Origin: Mitsuaria sp. GD03876
GTDB taxonomy: Bacteria; Pseudomonadota; Gammaproteobacteria; Burkholderiales; Burkholderiaceae_C
Assembly (NCBI RefSeq): GCF_029840635.1
Contig: NZ_JAOCCU010000027.1
Coordinates: 21,066 to 85,065 of the forward strand
Length of the DNA: 64,000 nucleotides
Direction of reading: 5' to 3'
The translations under genes were made by a program, and so were the position numbers. This document shows, piece after piece, positions 28,462 through 36,637 of this stretch. The notes below the pieces were generated by a model. The model saw nothing but the letters and a program-made list of their open reading frames with translations, had not been told where the DNA came from and made no database searches. Each line of letters begins with the position of its first letter. Position 1 is the first letter of the stretch.

Positions 28462-29922
28462 TCAGGCGGCGGCCGCGAGCGCGGCGCCGGGAATGGGGTG
28501 GCGAGCCGGCTGCCCGGCCCGGACGGTCATCACGACGTTCCAGGCCATCAGGCACATCCCGCTGAGGTACAGCAGGCCGCCCAGCAGGCGCACCACGTAG
28601 AACGGATAGGTCGCCTTGACGCTCTCGGCGAAGGTCCAGGTCAGCGTGCCGTCGGGATTCACCGCGCGCCACATCAGCCCCTGCATCACGCCGGCGATCC
28701 ACATCGCGGCGATGTACAGGACGATGCCCAGCGTGGCGATCCAGAAGTGCAGCTCGATGGCGCGCTTCGAATACATCTCGGTGCGGCCGTACATGCGCGG
28801 GATCAGGTGATACAGCGCGCCCATCGAGATGAAGCCCACCCAGCCCAGCGCGCCGCTGTGCACGTGGCCGACGGTCCAGTCGGTGTAGTGGGACAGCGCG
28901 TTGACGGTCTTGATCGACATCATCGGCCCCTCGAAGGTCGACATGCCGTAGAACGACAGCGCGACGATCAGGAACTTCAGGATCGGGTCGTCGCGCAGCT
29001 TGTGCCAGGCGCCGCTGAGCGTCATGACGCCGTTGATCATCCCGCCCCAGCTCGGCGCCAGCAGGACCAGCGAGAACAGCATGCCCACGCTCTGCGCCCA
29101 GTCGGGCAACGCGGTGTAGTGCAGGTGGTGGGGGCCGGCCCACATGTAGGTGAAGATCAGCGCCCAGAAGTGGACGATCGACAGCCGGTAGCTGTACACG
29201 GGCCGGTTGGCCTGCTTCGGGATGTAGTAGTACATCAGCCCGAGGAAGCCGGCGGTCAGGAAGAAGCCCACCGCGTTGTGGCCGTACCACCACTGGACCA
29301 TCGCGTCCTGCACGCCGGCGTAGGCGGAGTAGCTCTTGGTCAGCGAGACCGGGATCTCGGCGCTGTTGACGATGTGCAGCAGCGCCACGGCGATGATGAA
29401 GGCGCCGAAGAACCAGTTGGCCACGTAGATGTGGCGGACGCGGCGCACGCCGATCGTGCCGAAGAACACGACCGCGTAGGCGACCCAGACGACGGCGATC
29501 AGGATGTCGATCGGCCACTCGAGTTCGGCGTACTCCTTGCCGGTCGTCAGGCCCAGCGGCAGCGTGATGGCGGCCAGCACGATCACCAGTTGCCAGCCCC
29601 AGAAGGTGAACCAGGCCAGGCCTGGAGCGAACAAACGCACATGGCTCGTGCGCTGCACGACGTGGAAGGCGGTGGCCATCAGCACGCAGCCGCCGAACGC
29701 GAAGATCACGGCGTTCGTGTGCAGCGGCCGCAGGCGGCCATAGCTGAGCCAGGGGATACCGAAATTCAGCTCCGGCCAGGCGAGTTGCGCGGCGATGACG
29801 ACGCCGACCAGCATGCCCACCACGCCCCACAACACCGCGGCCAGCGAGAACGCGCGGACCACGCCGTCCTCGTAACTGGGCGCCAGCGTGCGTCCTCCCA
29901 CCGGTTCTGATCTGCTTGCCAT
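28462..29922 (-). CDS. ccoN: cbb3-type cytochrome c oxidase subunit I
   Basis: 486 residues from the ATG at 29922 ([10 protein letters not shown]). The catalytic subunit: a twelve-helix heme-copper oxidase that reduces O2 with high affinity and pumps protons. Heme b ligand His is in [10 protein letters not shown]; the CuB-site region [13 protein letters not shown] carries the cbb3-type Tyr/His arrangement; [11 protein letters not shown] supplies further CuB histidines; and HVHSGALGW holds heme ligands. First gene of the ccoNOQPG transcript, with an FNR site upstream. Confidence 0.97.
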   Translation of the reverse strand: MASRSEPVGGRTLAPSYEDGVVRAFSLAAVLWGVVGMLVGVVIAAQLAWPELNFGIPWLSYGRLRPLHTNAVIFAFGGCVLMATAFHVVQRTSHVRLFAPGLAWFTFWGWQLVIVLAAITLPLGLTTGKEYAELEWPIDILIAVVWVAYAVVFFGTIGVRRVRHIYVANWFFGAFIIAVALLHIVNSAEIPVSLTKSYSAYAGVQDAMVQWWYGHNAVGFFLTAGFLGLMYYYIPKQANRPVYSYRLSIVHFWALIFTYMWAGPHHLHYTALPDWAQSVGMLFSLVLLAPSWGGMINGVMTLSGAWHKLRDDPILKFLIVALSFYGMSTFEGPMMSIKTVNALSHYTDWTVGHVHSGALGWVGFISMGALYHLIPRMYGRTEMYSKRAIELHFWIATLGIVLYIAAMWIAGVMQGLMWRAVNPDGTLTWTFAESVKATYPFYVVRLLGGLLYLSGMCLMAWNVVMTVRAGQPARHPIPGAALAAAA

Positions 29923-29988
29923 GTCGGCTCCTTGTGGCGCTCCTCGCGCGAATGGCAAAGATTGTTTTGCGCCGTCCCCGGGAGCGTG

Positions 29989-30002
29989 TTGATGCCTGTC
30001 AA
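29989..30002 (-). promoter_or_regulatory. FNR box upstream of ccoNOQP
   Basis: TTGATgcctGTCAA, a 9 of 10 match to the FNR/Anr consensus TTGAT-N4-ATCAA, centred about 74 bases before the ccoN start codon. It overlaps the last bases of ccoS. With fnr encoded nearby, it is the expected site for low-oxygen activation of the oxidase genes. Confidence 0.75.
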
Positions 30003-30145
30003 GCTTGGGCGTCGTCCTCGAGGATTCGCGTGCCTTCGCGATCGAGCGACTCGAGCTGGCCGTCCTGCACGGCCCAGCCGAACACGGCGAGCACGAGCAG
30101 CACCAGCACAACCGACAGCGGGATCAGCAGGTAGAGGATGTCCAT
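29999..30145 (-). CDS. ccoS: cbb3 oxidase maturation protein CcoS
   Basis: 48 residues, too short for most gene calls. It starts [17 protein letters not shown], a single membrane helix, and continues [20 protein letters not shown], the conserved CcoS ending (W-x3-GQ-x-DD/ES-L-D). CcoS is needed for cofactor insertion into cbb3 oxidase. It lies 39 bases after ccoI and 76 before ccoN, all on the minus strand. Its stop codon overlaps the FNR box. Confidence 0.92.
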   Translation of the reverse strand: MDILYLLIPLSVVLVLLVLAVFGWAVQDGQLESLDREGTRILEDDAQA

Positions 30146-30184
30146 CGCGCGTCTCCGATCCGGCGGCTTCGCCTGGCCACGCCG

Positions 30185-32488
30185 TCAATCCGCGCGGCCG
30201 AGCCGCGCGGCGTTGCCGACGACCAGCAGCGAGCTCATCGCCATGCCTAGCCCCGCCGCCCACGGCGGCAGCCAGCCGACCAGCGCCATGGGCACGCAGA
30301 CCGCGTTGTAGAGCGCCGACCAACCGAGGTTCTGGCGGACGACGCGCCGCGCGCGGCGCGCGAGCCGCAACGCGTCCGTCACGGGGTCGAGGTGGTCCGC
30401 CAGCAATAGCGCGTCGGCGCGCGCCTTCGCGAGGTCGGCGCCCTGCCCCATCGCCACGGACACCTGGGCGCGCGCCAACACCGGCGCGTCGTTGATGCCG
30501 TCGCCGATCATCAGCACGCGACGTCCACTCGCCTGCAGCTCGGCGACATGCGCCAGCTTGTCCTCGGGACTCGCGCCGCCTCGCCAGCGCGCGATGCCGG
30601 CGCGCTCGGCGATCTCCTCGACACGCGCCGGCGCGTCGCCCGAGAGCAGGTCGATCTCCAGGCCCATCGCGCGCCACGCTTCAAGCGCCCGGCCGGCGCC
30701 ATCGCGCAGCGCTTCATCGAACATCCACGCGGCACGGGGAACGCCGTCGCAGGACAACACGATCCGGGCTTGCGGGACCGCGCCAGGCACGGACGCGTCG
30801 GTGGCCCATCGCGGCGCGCCGAGTCGCCATCGTCGTCCTCGCGCGTCGACGCCCTGCATGCCCCGCCCCGCGAGTTCCTCCATCGCCCGCCACTCGGCCG
30901 TGACAGGCCCCGTGCCCAGCGCGGCGACCAGCGCGCGCGACAAGGGGTGAAGCGATCCGCCCGCCAGCCCTCTGGCGAAAGCGGTCGACTCGGGATCGAG
31001 GGCCGCTGGCCATTGGCTCGTCAGTCGCGGCGCCGGATCGGTCAGGGTGCCGGTCTTGTCCATCACGACGTGGTCGACGCCGGCGAGCGCCTCGATCGCG
31101 TCGAGCCGCGACAGCAACAGCCCTCGACGCGCCAGCGCGCCCGCGGCGGCGACCCAGGCCGCCGGCGCCGCCAGCGACAGCGCGCAGGGGCAGGTCACGA
31201 TCAGCACGGACACCGCGACCGCCAGCGCCTTCGACGGATCGATGAACTGCCACACGATGGCCGCCGCGCCCGCCAGCACGATCACCACCGCGAGGAACCA
31301 GCCCGCCACCCGGTCGGACAGGCGCAGTGCCGCCGGTCTGTCCTGGAACGCCTGCGCCATCAACTGGCGAATGGCGGCGAGTCGCGTCTGCTCACCGGTC
31401 CGCAGGATGCGCAGCGTCAACACGCCGCTGAGGTTCAGGCTGCCCGCGAGCACCGCCTCGCCGGGCGATTTCGAGATCGGTCGCGATTCGCCGGTCAGCA
31501 GCGACTCGTCGACGGCGCCATGCCCAGCCTCGACGGTGGCGTCGGCCGGGATGCGCTGGCCCGCGGCCACCCGCACCCGATCGCCGACCGACAACTGCTC
31601 GACTGCCACCCATTCCGTCGCGCCGTCCGGCCGCAAGCGCTCGACCTTGCCGGGCAGCGCGTCGGCCGCCTGCTCGAGCGCCTCGGCCGCGCGGTGCCGG
31701 GCGCGCAGCTCCAGGTAGCGCGCGCCGAGCAGGAAGCTCACGAACATGGTGATCGAGTCGAAGTAGACCTCGTGCCCGAACGGCCCGCCGGGATCGAGCG
31801 TCGCGCCGCTGCCGGCGACGAAGGCCACCGCGAGGCCGAGCGCGACCGGCACGTCCATGCCCAGCCGCCGACCGCGCACCTGCGCGAACGCGGCACGGAA
31901 GAACGGGCCCGCCGACAGCAGCATCACCGGCAGCGTCAGCACCCACTGGCCCCAGCGCAGCAACGCGGCCTGGTCGGGCGCCAGTTCGCCGGGCGCGGCG
32001 ACATAGGACGGCCAGGCCAGCATCATCACCTGCATCATCAGGAAGCCGGCGACGAACCATCGCCACAGCGCCTGCCGATGCTCGCGGCGGCGCAGGTCGC
32101 GGGCGGGACCAGCGAGGTCCGGCGCGAAGTCATAACCGGCCGGAGACAGGGACTCGCGCAGCCGGTCCAGCGACACCGTGTCCGGCAGCCAGTCGAGCGT
32201 CAGGCCTTGGGTCGACGCGTTCACCTGCACCGACCGCACGCCGGGCTGCGCTTGGAGCAGCGCCTCGATCAGGCCGGCGCAGGAGGCGCAATGCATCCCC
32301 GACAGTCGCAGGCGCGAGCACGCGACGCGGCGGCCATCGGCGGCCTCGCGCCATTGCGTGAACGGGCGCAGCGCCTCGTCGTCCTCGACCGGCGACATCA
32401 GCGAGGCGTCGGGGTCGGGGCGATTGGCGGGGCCGGCATCGGCGCCCGGGGCGCCGGCGGTCGCCAGGGCGGCAAGGGCGTGCGACAT
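30185..32488 (-). CDS. ccoI: Copper-transporting P-type ATPase CcoI (FixI type)
   Basis: 767 residues. A P1B-type ATPase exporting Cu for assembly of cbb3 oxidase. It has an N-terminal metal site GMHCASC (Cys67, Cys70), a transmembrane CPC ion motif in VTCPCALS, the DKTGTLTD phosphorylation site, and the GDGINDAPVL hinge. The first ~30 residues before MSPVEDDE look dispensable, so a start at 32398 is an alternative. With ccoS it forms the oxidase maturation part of the locus. Confidence 0.95.
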   Translation of the reverse strand: MSHALAALATAGAPGADAGPANRPDPDASLMSPVEDDEALRPFTQWREAADGRRVACSRLRLSGMHCASCAGLIEALLQAQPGVRSVQVNASTQGLTLDWLPDTVSLDRLRESLSPAGYDFAPDLAGPARDLRRREHRQALWRWFVAGFLMMQVMMLAWPSYVAAPGELAPDQAALLRWGQWVLTLPVMLLSAGPFFRAAFAQVRGRRLGMDVPVALGLAVAFVAGSGATLDPGGPFGHEVYFDSITMFVSFLLGARYLELRARHRAAEALEQAADALPGKVERLRPDGATEWVAVEQLSVGDRVRVAAGQRIPADATVEAGHGAVDESLLTGESRPISKSPGEAVLAGSLNLSGVLTLRILRTGEQTRLAAIRQLMAQAFQDRPAALRLSDRVAGWFLAVVIVLAGAAAIVWQFIDPSKALAVAVSVLIVTCPCALSLAAPAAWVAAAGALARRGLLLSRLDAIEALAGVDHVVMDKTGTLTDPAPRLTSQWPAALDPESTAFARGLAGGSLHPLSRALVAALGTGPVTAEWRAMEELAGRGMQGVDARGRRWRLGAPRWATDASVPGAVPQARIVLSCDGVPRAAWMFDEALRDGAGRALEAWRAMGLEIDLLSGDAPARVEEIAERAGIARWRGGASPEDKLAHVAELQASGRRVLMIGDGINDAPVLARAQVSVAMGQGADLAKARADALLLADHLDPVTDALRLARRARRVVRQNLGWSALYNAVCVPMALVGWLPPWAAGLGMAMSSLLVVGNAARLGRAD

Positions 32489-32523
32489 GGCCGCGATAAT
32501 CCGCGAAACCTTGAGGTCGACCC

Positions 32524-33000
32524 ATGCTCAATATCAAACGCGCCGCATCGTCCGTTGCCCTGTCGGTCATCGTGCTCATGACCGCGCTGTCCGTCGCCGA
32601 ACCAGCCGCCGCGCAGCAGATCCCGCAGACCGGCCTGCCCGTCGTCGAGCTCGGCGCCGGCATGCACCTGATCCATGCCGAGGTCGCCCGCACCGACGAG
32701 CAGCGCGCCATCGGCCTGATGGCGCGCAAGGAGATGGCCCAGAACGCCGGGATGATCTTCGTGTTCGAGCAGCCGTCGCAGCAATGCTTCTGGATGCGCA
32801 ACACGCTGATCCCGCTGTCGGCCGCGTTCGTCGCCGACGACGGCACCATCGTCAACATCGTCGAGATGCAGCCGCTGTCGGACGCCTCGCATTGCTCGGC
32901 CAAGCCGGTGCGCTACGTGCTGGAAATGAACAAGGGCTGGTTCGACAAGCGCGGCCTGAAGGCCGGCGCGAAGCTGCGCGGCGGCCCGTGGCCCAAGTGA
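32524..33000 (+). CDS. Secreted DUF192 family protein
   Basis: 158 residues. The signal peptide (about 1-31, ending AAAQQ) directs it to the periplasm. The DUF192 barrel follows: VEVART-like HAEVARTDEQRAIGLMARKEM, GMIFVFEQPSQQCFWMRNTLIPLSAAFV and a Cys before KPVRYVLE. The family has no firm function. It diverges from ccoI across a 35-base gap, too short for two full separate promoters, so the promoter must overlap the genes. Confidence 0.88.
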   Translation: MLNIKRAASSVALSVIVLMTALSVAEPAAAQQIPQTGLPVVELGAGMHLIHAEVARTDEQRAIGLMARKEMAQNAGMIFVFEQPSQQCFWMRNTLIPLSAAFVADDGTIVNIVEMQPLSDASHCSAKPVRYVLEMNKGWFDKRGLKAGAKLRGGPWPK

Positions 33001-33022
33001 GCGCGATCTGATCGCCTGAAAC

Positions 33023-33056
33023 GACGACGGCCCGGGATCGCTCCCGGGCCGTCGTC
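33023..33056. terminator. Strong hairpin between the DUF192 and SOD genes
   Basis: A perfect 15-bp stem (GACGACGGCCCGGGA with its complement) around a TCGC tetraloop, between the convergent DUF192 and sodB genes. No clear T-run, but the stem is very stable. Confidence 0.7.
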
Positions 33057-33091
33057 CTTCGGCGGTGCGCGCGAGGCGCGCCGCCGCGGCT

Positions 33092-33676
33092 TCAGTTGCC
33101 GAAGTTGGCTTGCGCGAAGTCCCAGTTGACCAGGCTCTTCAGGAAGGTCTCGACGAACTTCGGACGCGCGTTGCGGTAGTCGATGTAGTAGGCGTGTTCC
33201 CACACGTCGACGGTCAGCAGCGCGGTGTCGGCGGTCGTCAGCGGGGTGCCGGCGGCGCCGGTGTTGACGATGTCGACCGAGCCGTCAGGCTTCTTCACCA
33301 GCCAGGTCCAGCCCGAGCCGAAGTTGCCCACCGCGCTCTTCTGGAAGGCTTCCTTGAACGCGTCGACGCTGCCCCACTTGGCATTGATCGCGTCGAGCAG
33401 CTTGCCGGTGGGCGCGCCGCCGCCGTTGGGCTTCATGCAGGACCAGAAGAAGGTGTGGTTCCAGATCTGGGCCGAGTTGTTGTAGATCGGACCGCTCGAG
33501 GTCTTGACGATCTCTTCCAGCGTCTTGCTCTCGAACTCGGTGCCCTTCTGCAGGTTGTTCAGGTTGTCCACGTAGGCCTTGTGGTGCTTGCCGTGGTGGT
33601 ACTCGAAGGTCTCGGCGCTGATGTGCGGCTCCAGCGCCTTCTTGTCGTACGGCAGCTCGGGCAGGACGTGTTCCAT
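33092..33676 (-). CDS. sodB: Superoxide dismutase [Fe]
   Basis: 194 residues. Converts superoxide to O2 and H2O2 in the cytoplasm. The metal ligands His27, His74, Asp157 and His161 are all present (HHGKHH, WNHTFFW, DVWEHAYY). The pattern around WNHTFFWSCMKPNGGGAP points to the iron type. A TACAAT -10-like element lies at 33722-33727 and an AGGAG ribosome site precedes the ATG. Confidence 0.96.
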   Translation of the reverse strand: MEHVLPELPYDKKALEPHISAETFEYHHGKHHKAYVDNLNNLQKGTEFESKTLEEIVKTSSGPIYNNSAQIWNHTFFWSCMKPNGGGAPTGKLLDAINAKWGSVDAFKEAFQKSAVGNFGSGWTWLVKKPDGSVDIVNTGAAGTPLTTADTALLTVDVWEHAYYIDYRNARPKFVETFLKSLVNWDFAQANFGN

Positions 33677-33721
33677 GAGGGACTCCTAATCGGGTTGGTG
33701 GTGGGACGGATGTCGCGGGCG

Positions 33722-33727
33722 ATTGTA
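33722..33727 (-). promoter_or_regulatory. Possible -10 element of sodB
   Basis: TACAAT on the minus strand, 45 bases before the sodB start. The -35 region is not well conserved. Confidence 0.35.
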
Positions 33728-33792
33728 GGCAGCGAAAGCAAGCCCCTGACAGGAGCGCGCGTACCCCGGCGCCCCTGGGCGCCAGCCGCCCC

Positions 33793-35157
33793 TCAGCCGT
33801 CCTGGCGAACGACGCGCCCGACCTTCAGCTCGGCCTCGCCGTCGGCCAGCACCGCGCGCAAGTCCTGACCCTCGCGCAACTGCTCGACGGAGCTGAGCGC
33901 CCGTCCCTGCCCGTCGTCCAGCCAGGCGTAGCCGCGCGCCAGCACCTGGCGCGGATCCAGCGCCTGCAGCCGCGCCTGGAGCGCATCCAGCCGATGCGCG
34001 CCACGCTGCGCCTGCTGCGGCAGCGCGCGGTCGAGCCGTTGCGCGAGGTGTCGCAGCCGTTGCGCCTCGAGCGCCGCCACGCGCGGCGCCACCTGCCCGA
34101 GCCGCTGCTCGAGGTGGCGCAGGCGTTGCGCGTCCAAGCCGACGGTGCGTGGCACCACCTGCCCGAGGCGCTGGGACAGCAGGTCCAGCCGGCGCCGCTG
34201 GCGGGCCAGCGCGTCGCCCGGCCGGGCCAGCCGCAACGCCAGCCGGTCCAGGCGCTGCGCCGCGCCGTCCAGCCGTTGCTCGACCCGGCGCAGCAGTTGC
34301 CGCTCCAGCGCGTCCAGCGTCTCCAGGCACTGCTGGCGAGCAACCGTCGCGAGCTCGGCCGCGGCGGTCGGCGTCGGCGCGCGCAGGTCGGCCGCCAGGT
34401 CCGCCAGCGTGATGTCGGTCTCGTGCCCGACGCCGCAGATCACCGACAGCGCCGATTCGGCCACCGCCTGCACCACGCGCTCGTCGTTGAAGGCCCACAG
34501 GTCCTCCAGCGAGCCGCCGCCGCGCACCAGCAGCAGGACCTCGGCATCGGCGCGCTCGTTGGCCGCGGCCAGCGCACGCACGATCGCCGGCGGGGCGTCG
34601 GCGCCCTGCACCAGCGTCGGGTAGATGAACACCCGCGCATGCGGCGCCCGCCGCCGCAGCGCGGTCAGCACGTCGTGCAGCGCGGCACCGGCGGTCGAGG
34701 TGATCACGCCGATCCGGCGCGCGTACGGCGGCGGCCGGCGCTTGCGGTCGGCGTCGAACAGCCCCTGCGCCTCCAGCCGCGCCTTCAGGCGCAGGAACTG
34801 CTCGTACAGCGCGCCTTCGCCGGAGCGCCGCATCGCCTCGACGATGAACTGCAGCTCCCCGCGCGGCCCGTACAGGTCCAGGCGGCCGCGCAGCTCGACG
34901 GTCATGCCGTCCCGGGGCGCGAAGTCCACCATGCCCGCCACCCGGCGGAACATGGCGCAGCGCAGCATCGCCGGCTGCCCGTCGGCGTCCTTCAGGCTGA
35001 AATAGCAGTGCCCGCTGGCGGCGCGCGTGAATCCCGAGAGCTCGCCTTGCACCGCCACGACGGGGAATCGCGACTGCAACGCGTCGGAAAGGGCCGTCAA
35101 CAGGGCCGCCACCCCCCAGACCATCCGTGGCGATGCGGGTTTGGAGGCGTCAATCAT
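33793..35157 (-). CDS. xseA: Exodeoxyribonuclease VII large subunit
   Basis: 454 residues from the ATG at 35157 (MIDASKPAS). With XseB it degrades single-stranded DNA. An N-terminal OB-fold (VVAVQGELSGFTRAASGHCYFSLKD) precedes the catalytic domain with the GVITSTAGAALHDVL and GGGSLEDLWAFNDE motifs. After it comes a long coiled coil with a striking near-repeat of QRLRHLEQRLGQV-like units at about residues 280-400. No xseB is visible nearby. Confidence 0.94.
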   Translation of the reverse strand: MIDASKPASPRMVWGVAALLTALSDALQSRFPVVAVQGELSGFTRAASGHCYFSLKDADGQPAMLRCAMFRRVAGMVDFAPRDGMTVELRGRLDLYGPRGELQFIVEAMRRSGEGALYEQFLRLKARLEAQGLFDADRKRRPPPYARRIGVITSTAGAALHDVLTALRRRAPHARVFIYPTLVQGADAPPAIVRALAAANERADAEVLLLVRGGGSLEDLWAFNDERVVQAVAESALSVICGVGHETDITLADLAADLRAPTPTAAAELATVARQQCLETLDALERQLLRRVEQRLDGAAQRLDRLALRLARPGDALARQRRRLDLLSQRLGQVVPRTVGLDAQRLRHLEQRLGQVAPRVAALEAQRLRHLAQRLDRALPQQAQRGAHRLDALQARLQALDPRQVLARGYAWLDDGQGRALSSVEQLREGQDLRAVLADGEAELKVGRVVRQDG

Positions 35158-35165
35158 GCGCAAAC

Positions 35166-35211
35166 CCAGCATTGGCGCGGGTCTGGAACTCCACAGCCGC
35201 GCCAATGCTGG
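35166..35211. repeat. Perfect 15-bp inverted repeat in the xseA leader
   Basis: CCAGCATTGGCGCGG at 35166-35180 is exactly complementary to 35197-35211, with a 16-base loop. It lies 8 bases upstream of the xseA start codon on the minus strand. It has no T-run, so it is not a standard terminator; it may fold in the xseA leader RNA or be a protein-binding site. Confidence 0.75.
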
Positions 35212-35362
35212 CTCCGCGGGCCATCCGGGCCGTCATGCCCGCGTCACAGATCGATAAGCGCTTGTTTTTCAAAAGCTTTTTCCTGCCTCTTTTTTGAGCA
35301 GGCTAATCCTTGCCGTTTGCCGACGGGCCCTGGCGCGGTTCCGCGACGGGTTTCCCACAAAG

Positions 35363-35371
35363 TTATCCACA
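35363..35371 (+). promoter_or_regulatory. DnaA-box sequence upstream of exbB
   Basis: TTATCCACA, an exact match to the strict DnaA box, preceded a few bases earlier by the related TTTCCCACA. No dnaA, dnaN or further box cluster is in the window, so this is not an origin. Confidence 0.4.
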
Positions 35372-35473
35372 GGTTCGGTGGATGTTTGTAAGGGCATGTG
35401 ATGAGGGTCGGCAGTGGGCTGTGCCGGGGCGGCGTGGCGCCATAATGCGCCGCCGGGCCGGAGATGCCCGAAC

Positions 35474-35479
35474 GGAGGG
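35474..35479 (+). promoter_or_regulatory. Ribosome site fixing a TTG start for exbB
   Basis: GGAGGG six bases upstream of a TTG at 35486. The only in-frame ATG (35414) lies before the likely promoter and has no such site, so TTG is the best start. Confidence 0.7.
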
Positions 35480-35485
35480 AAAGCC

Positions 35486-36202
35486 TTGTTTTCGATCATA
35501 CAAGCCGCCGGCTGGCCGATCTGGCCGTTGCTGCTGTGTTCCGTGGTGGCCCTGGCGCTGATCATCGAACGCATCGTCAGCCTGCGGGCCGCCCGGGTGG
35601 CGCCGCCCAGCCTGATCGAGGAGGTGCTGGGCGTGACCCAGTTGCAGATCCCGAGCGGCGAGGTCGTCGGCAAGCTGGCCGAGAACTCGCTGCTGGGCCA
35701 GGTGCTGGCCGCCGGGCTGCGCGCCTCGCAGGCCGATCCCCGCGCCGGCGAGACCCGCCTGCGCCAGGTCTTCGAGCTGGCCGGCCGCCACGCGATCCAC
35801 CAGATGGAGCGCTACCTGAACACGCTGGGCACGATCGCCGCGGCCGCCCCGCTGCTGGGCCTGCTGGGCACCGTGGTGGGCATGATCGAGATCTTCGGCA
35901 GCCAGAGCCCCAACGGCAACAACCCGGCGCTGCTGGCGCACGGCATCTCGATCGCGCTGTACAACACCGCGTTCGGCCTGATCGTCGCGATCCCGTCGCT
36001 GATGACCTACCGCTACTTCCGCGGTCGCATCGAGGCCTACATCGTCGACATGGAGCAGGCCAGCGAGCGGCTGCTGACCCACCTGGTCAACCGCGCGATG
36101 CCCGCCGCGGCCAACGCCGCGAACACCGCCAACGCCGGACCGGCCAGCGTGCCGCCCGCCGTGGCCGTGCCCGCCCCGTCGCAAGGCAAGGCCAAGGCAT
36201 GA
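35486..36202 (+). CDS. exbB: ExbB/TolQ/MotA-family proton channel protein
   Basis: 238 residues from a TTG start (FSIIQAAGWPIWPLLL). Three membrane helices in ExbB order: an N-terminal one, then LNTLGTIAAAAPLLGLLGTVVGMIEIF (the conserved GLLGTV motif) and GISIALYNTAFGLIVAIPSLM. Together with ExbD it makes a proton-driven motor unit. It is followed with a 4-base overlap by exbD and then lpxK, an order conserved in betaproteobacteria. There is no tonB in this operon, so its partner is uncertain. The C-terminus is Ala/Pro-rich. Confidence 0.92.
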   Translation: MFSIIQAAGWPIWPLLLCSVVALALIIERIVSLRAARVAPPSLIEEVLGVTQLQIPSGEVVGKLAENSLLGQVLAAGLRASQADPRAGETRLRQVFELAGRHAIHQMERYLNTLGTIAAAAPLLGLLGTVVGMIEIFGSQSPNGNNPALLAHGISIALYNTAFGLIVAIPSLMTYRYFRGRIEAYIVDMEQASERLLTHLVNRAMPAAANAANTANAGPASVPPAVAVPAPSQGKAKA

Positions 36203-36612
36203 AGTTCCGCCGTCGTCAGGGCGAGGAACCGGAGATCAACCTGATCCCGTTCATCGACGTGCTGCTCGTGGTGCTGATCTTCCTGATGCTGTCGACCACG
36301 TACTCGAAGTTCACCGAGCTGCAGCTGACGCTGCCCACCGCCGACGCCCAGCAGCTCAAGGAACGGCCGGCGGAGATCATCGTGTCGATCTCGGCCGACG
36401 GCCGCTACGCGATCGACCGCGGCGCGGTCGAGGGCCGCAGCGTGGACCTGCTGACGGCGGCGCTGCTGCAGGCCGCGCAAGGCAAGGCCGAACCGGTGGT
36501 GATCATCTCCGCCGACGCGGCCACGCCCCACCAGGCCGTCGTCAACGCGATGGACGCGGCCCGCCGCGCCAACCTGACGCGCCTGACCTTCGCGGCCAAC
36601 AAGCCGCAATGA
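36199..36612 (+). CDS. exbD: ExbD/TolR-family protein
   Basis: 137 residues. The single membrane helix has the proton-binding aspartate of ExbD (INLIPFIDVLLVVLIFLM). A periplasmic domain follows, ending SADAATPHQAVVNAMDAARRANLTRLTFA. Its ATG overlaps the exbB stop by 4 bases, so the pair is coupled. It is positioned 25 bases before lpxK. Confidence 0.94.
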   Translation: MKFRRRQGEEPEINLIPFIDVLLVVLIFLMLSTTYSKFTELQLTLPTADAQQLKERPAEIIVSISADGRYAIDRGAVEGRSVDLLTAALLQAAQGKAEPVVIISADAATPHQAVVNAMDAARRANLTRLTFAANKPQ

Positions 36613-36637
36613 CCGCCGCGATGGCCCGGGACCGGAC

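Larger units (their letters stand above)
35158..35485. other. 328-base divergent region between xseA and exbB
   Basis: A non-coding gap holding a perfect 15-bp inverted repeat near xseA (35166-35211), an AT-richer stretch with AAAAGCTTTTT-like runs (about 35265-35295), a perfect DnaA-box sequence (35363-35371), and a CATAAT -10-like element (35451-35456) before exbB. Confidence 0.7.

Noticed and set aside
35350..35371. Replication origin suggested by DnaA-box sequences
   Set aside because: Only one exact box and one degenerate neighbour are present; there is no AT-rich unwinding tract of the usual size and no dnaA, dnaN, parAB or rpmH nearby.
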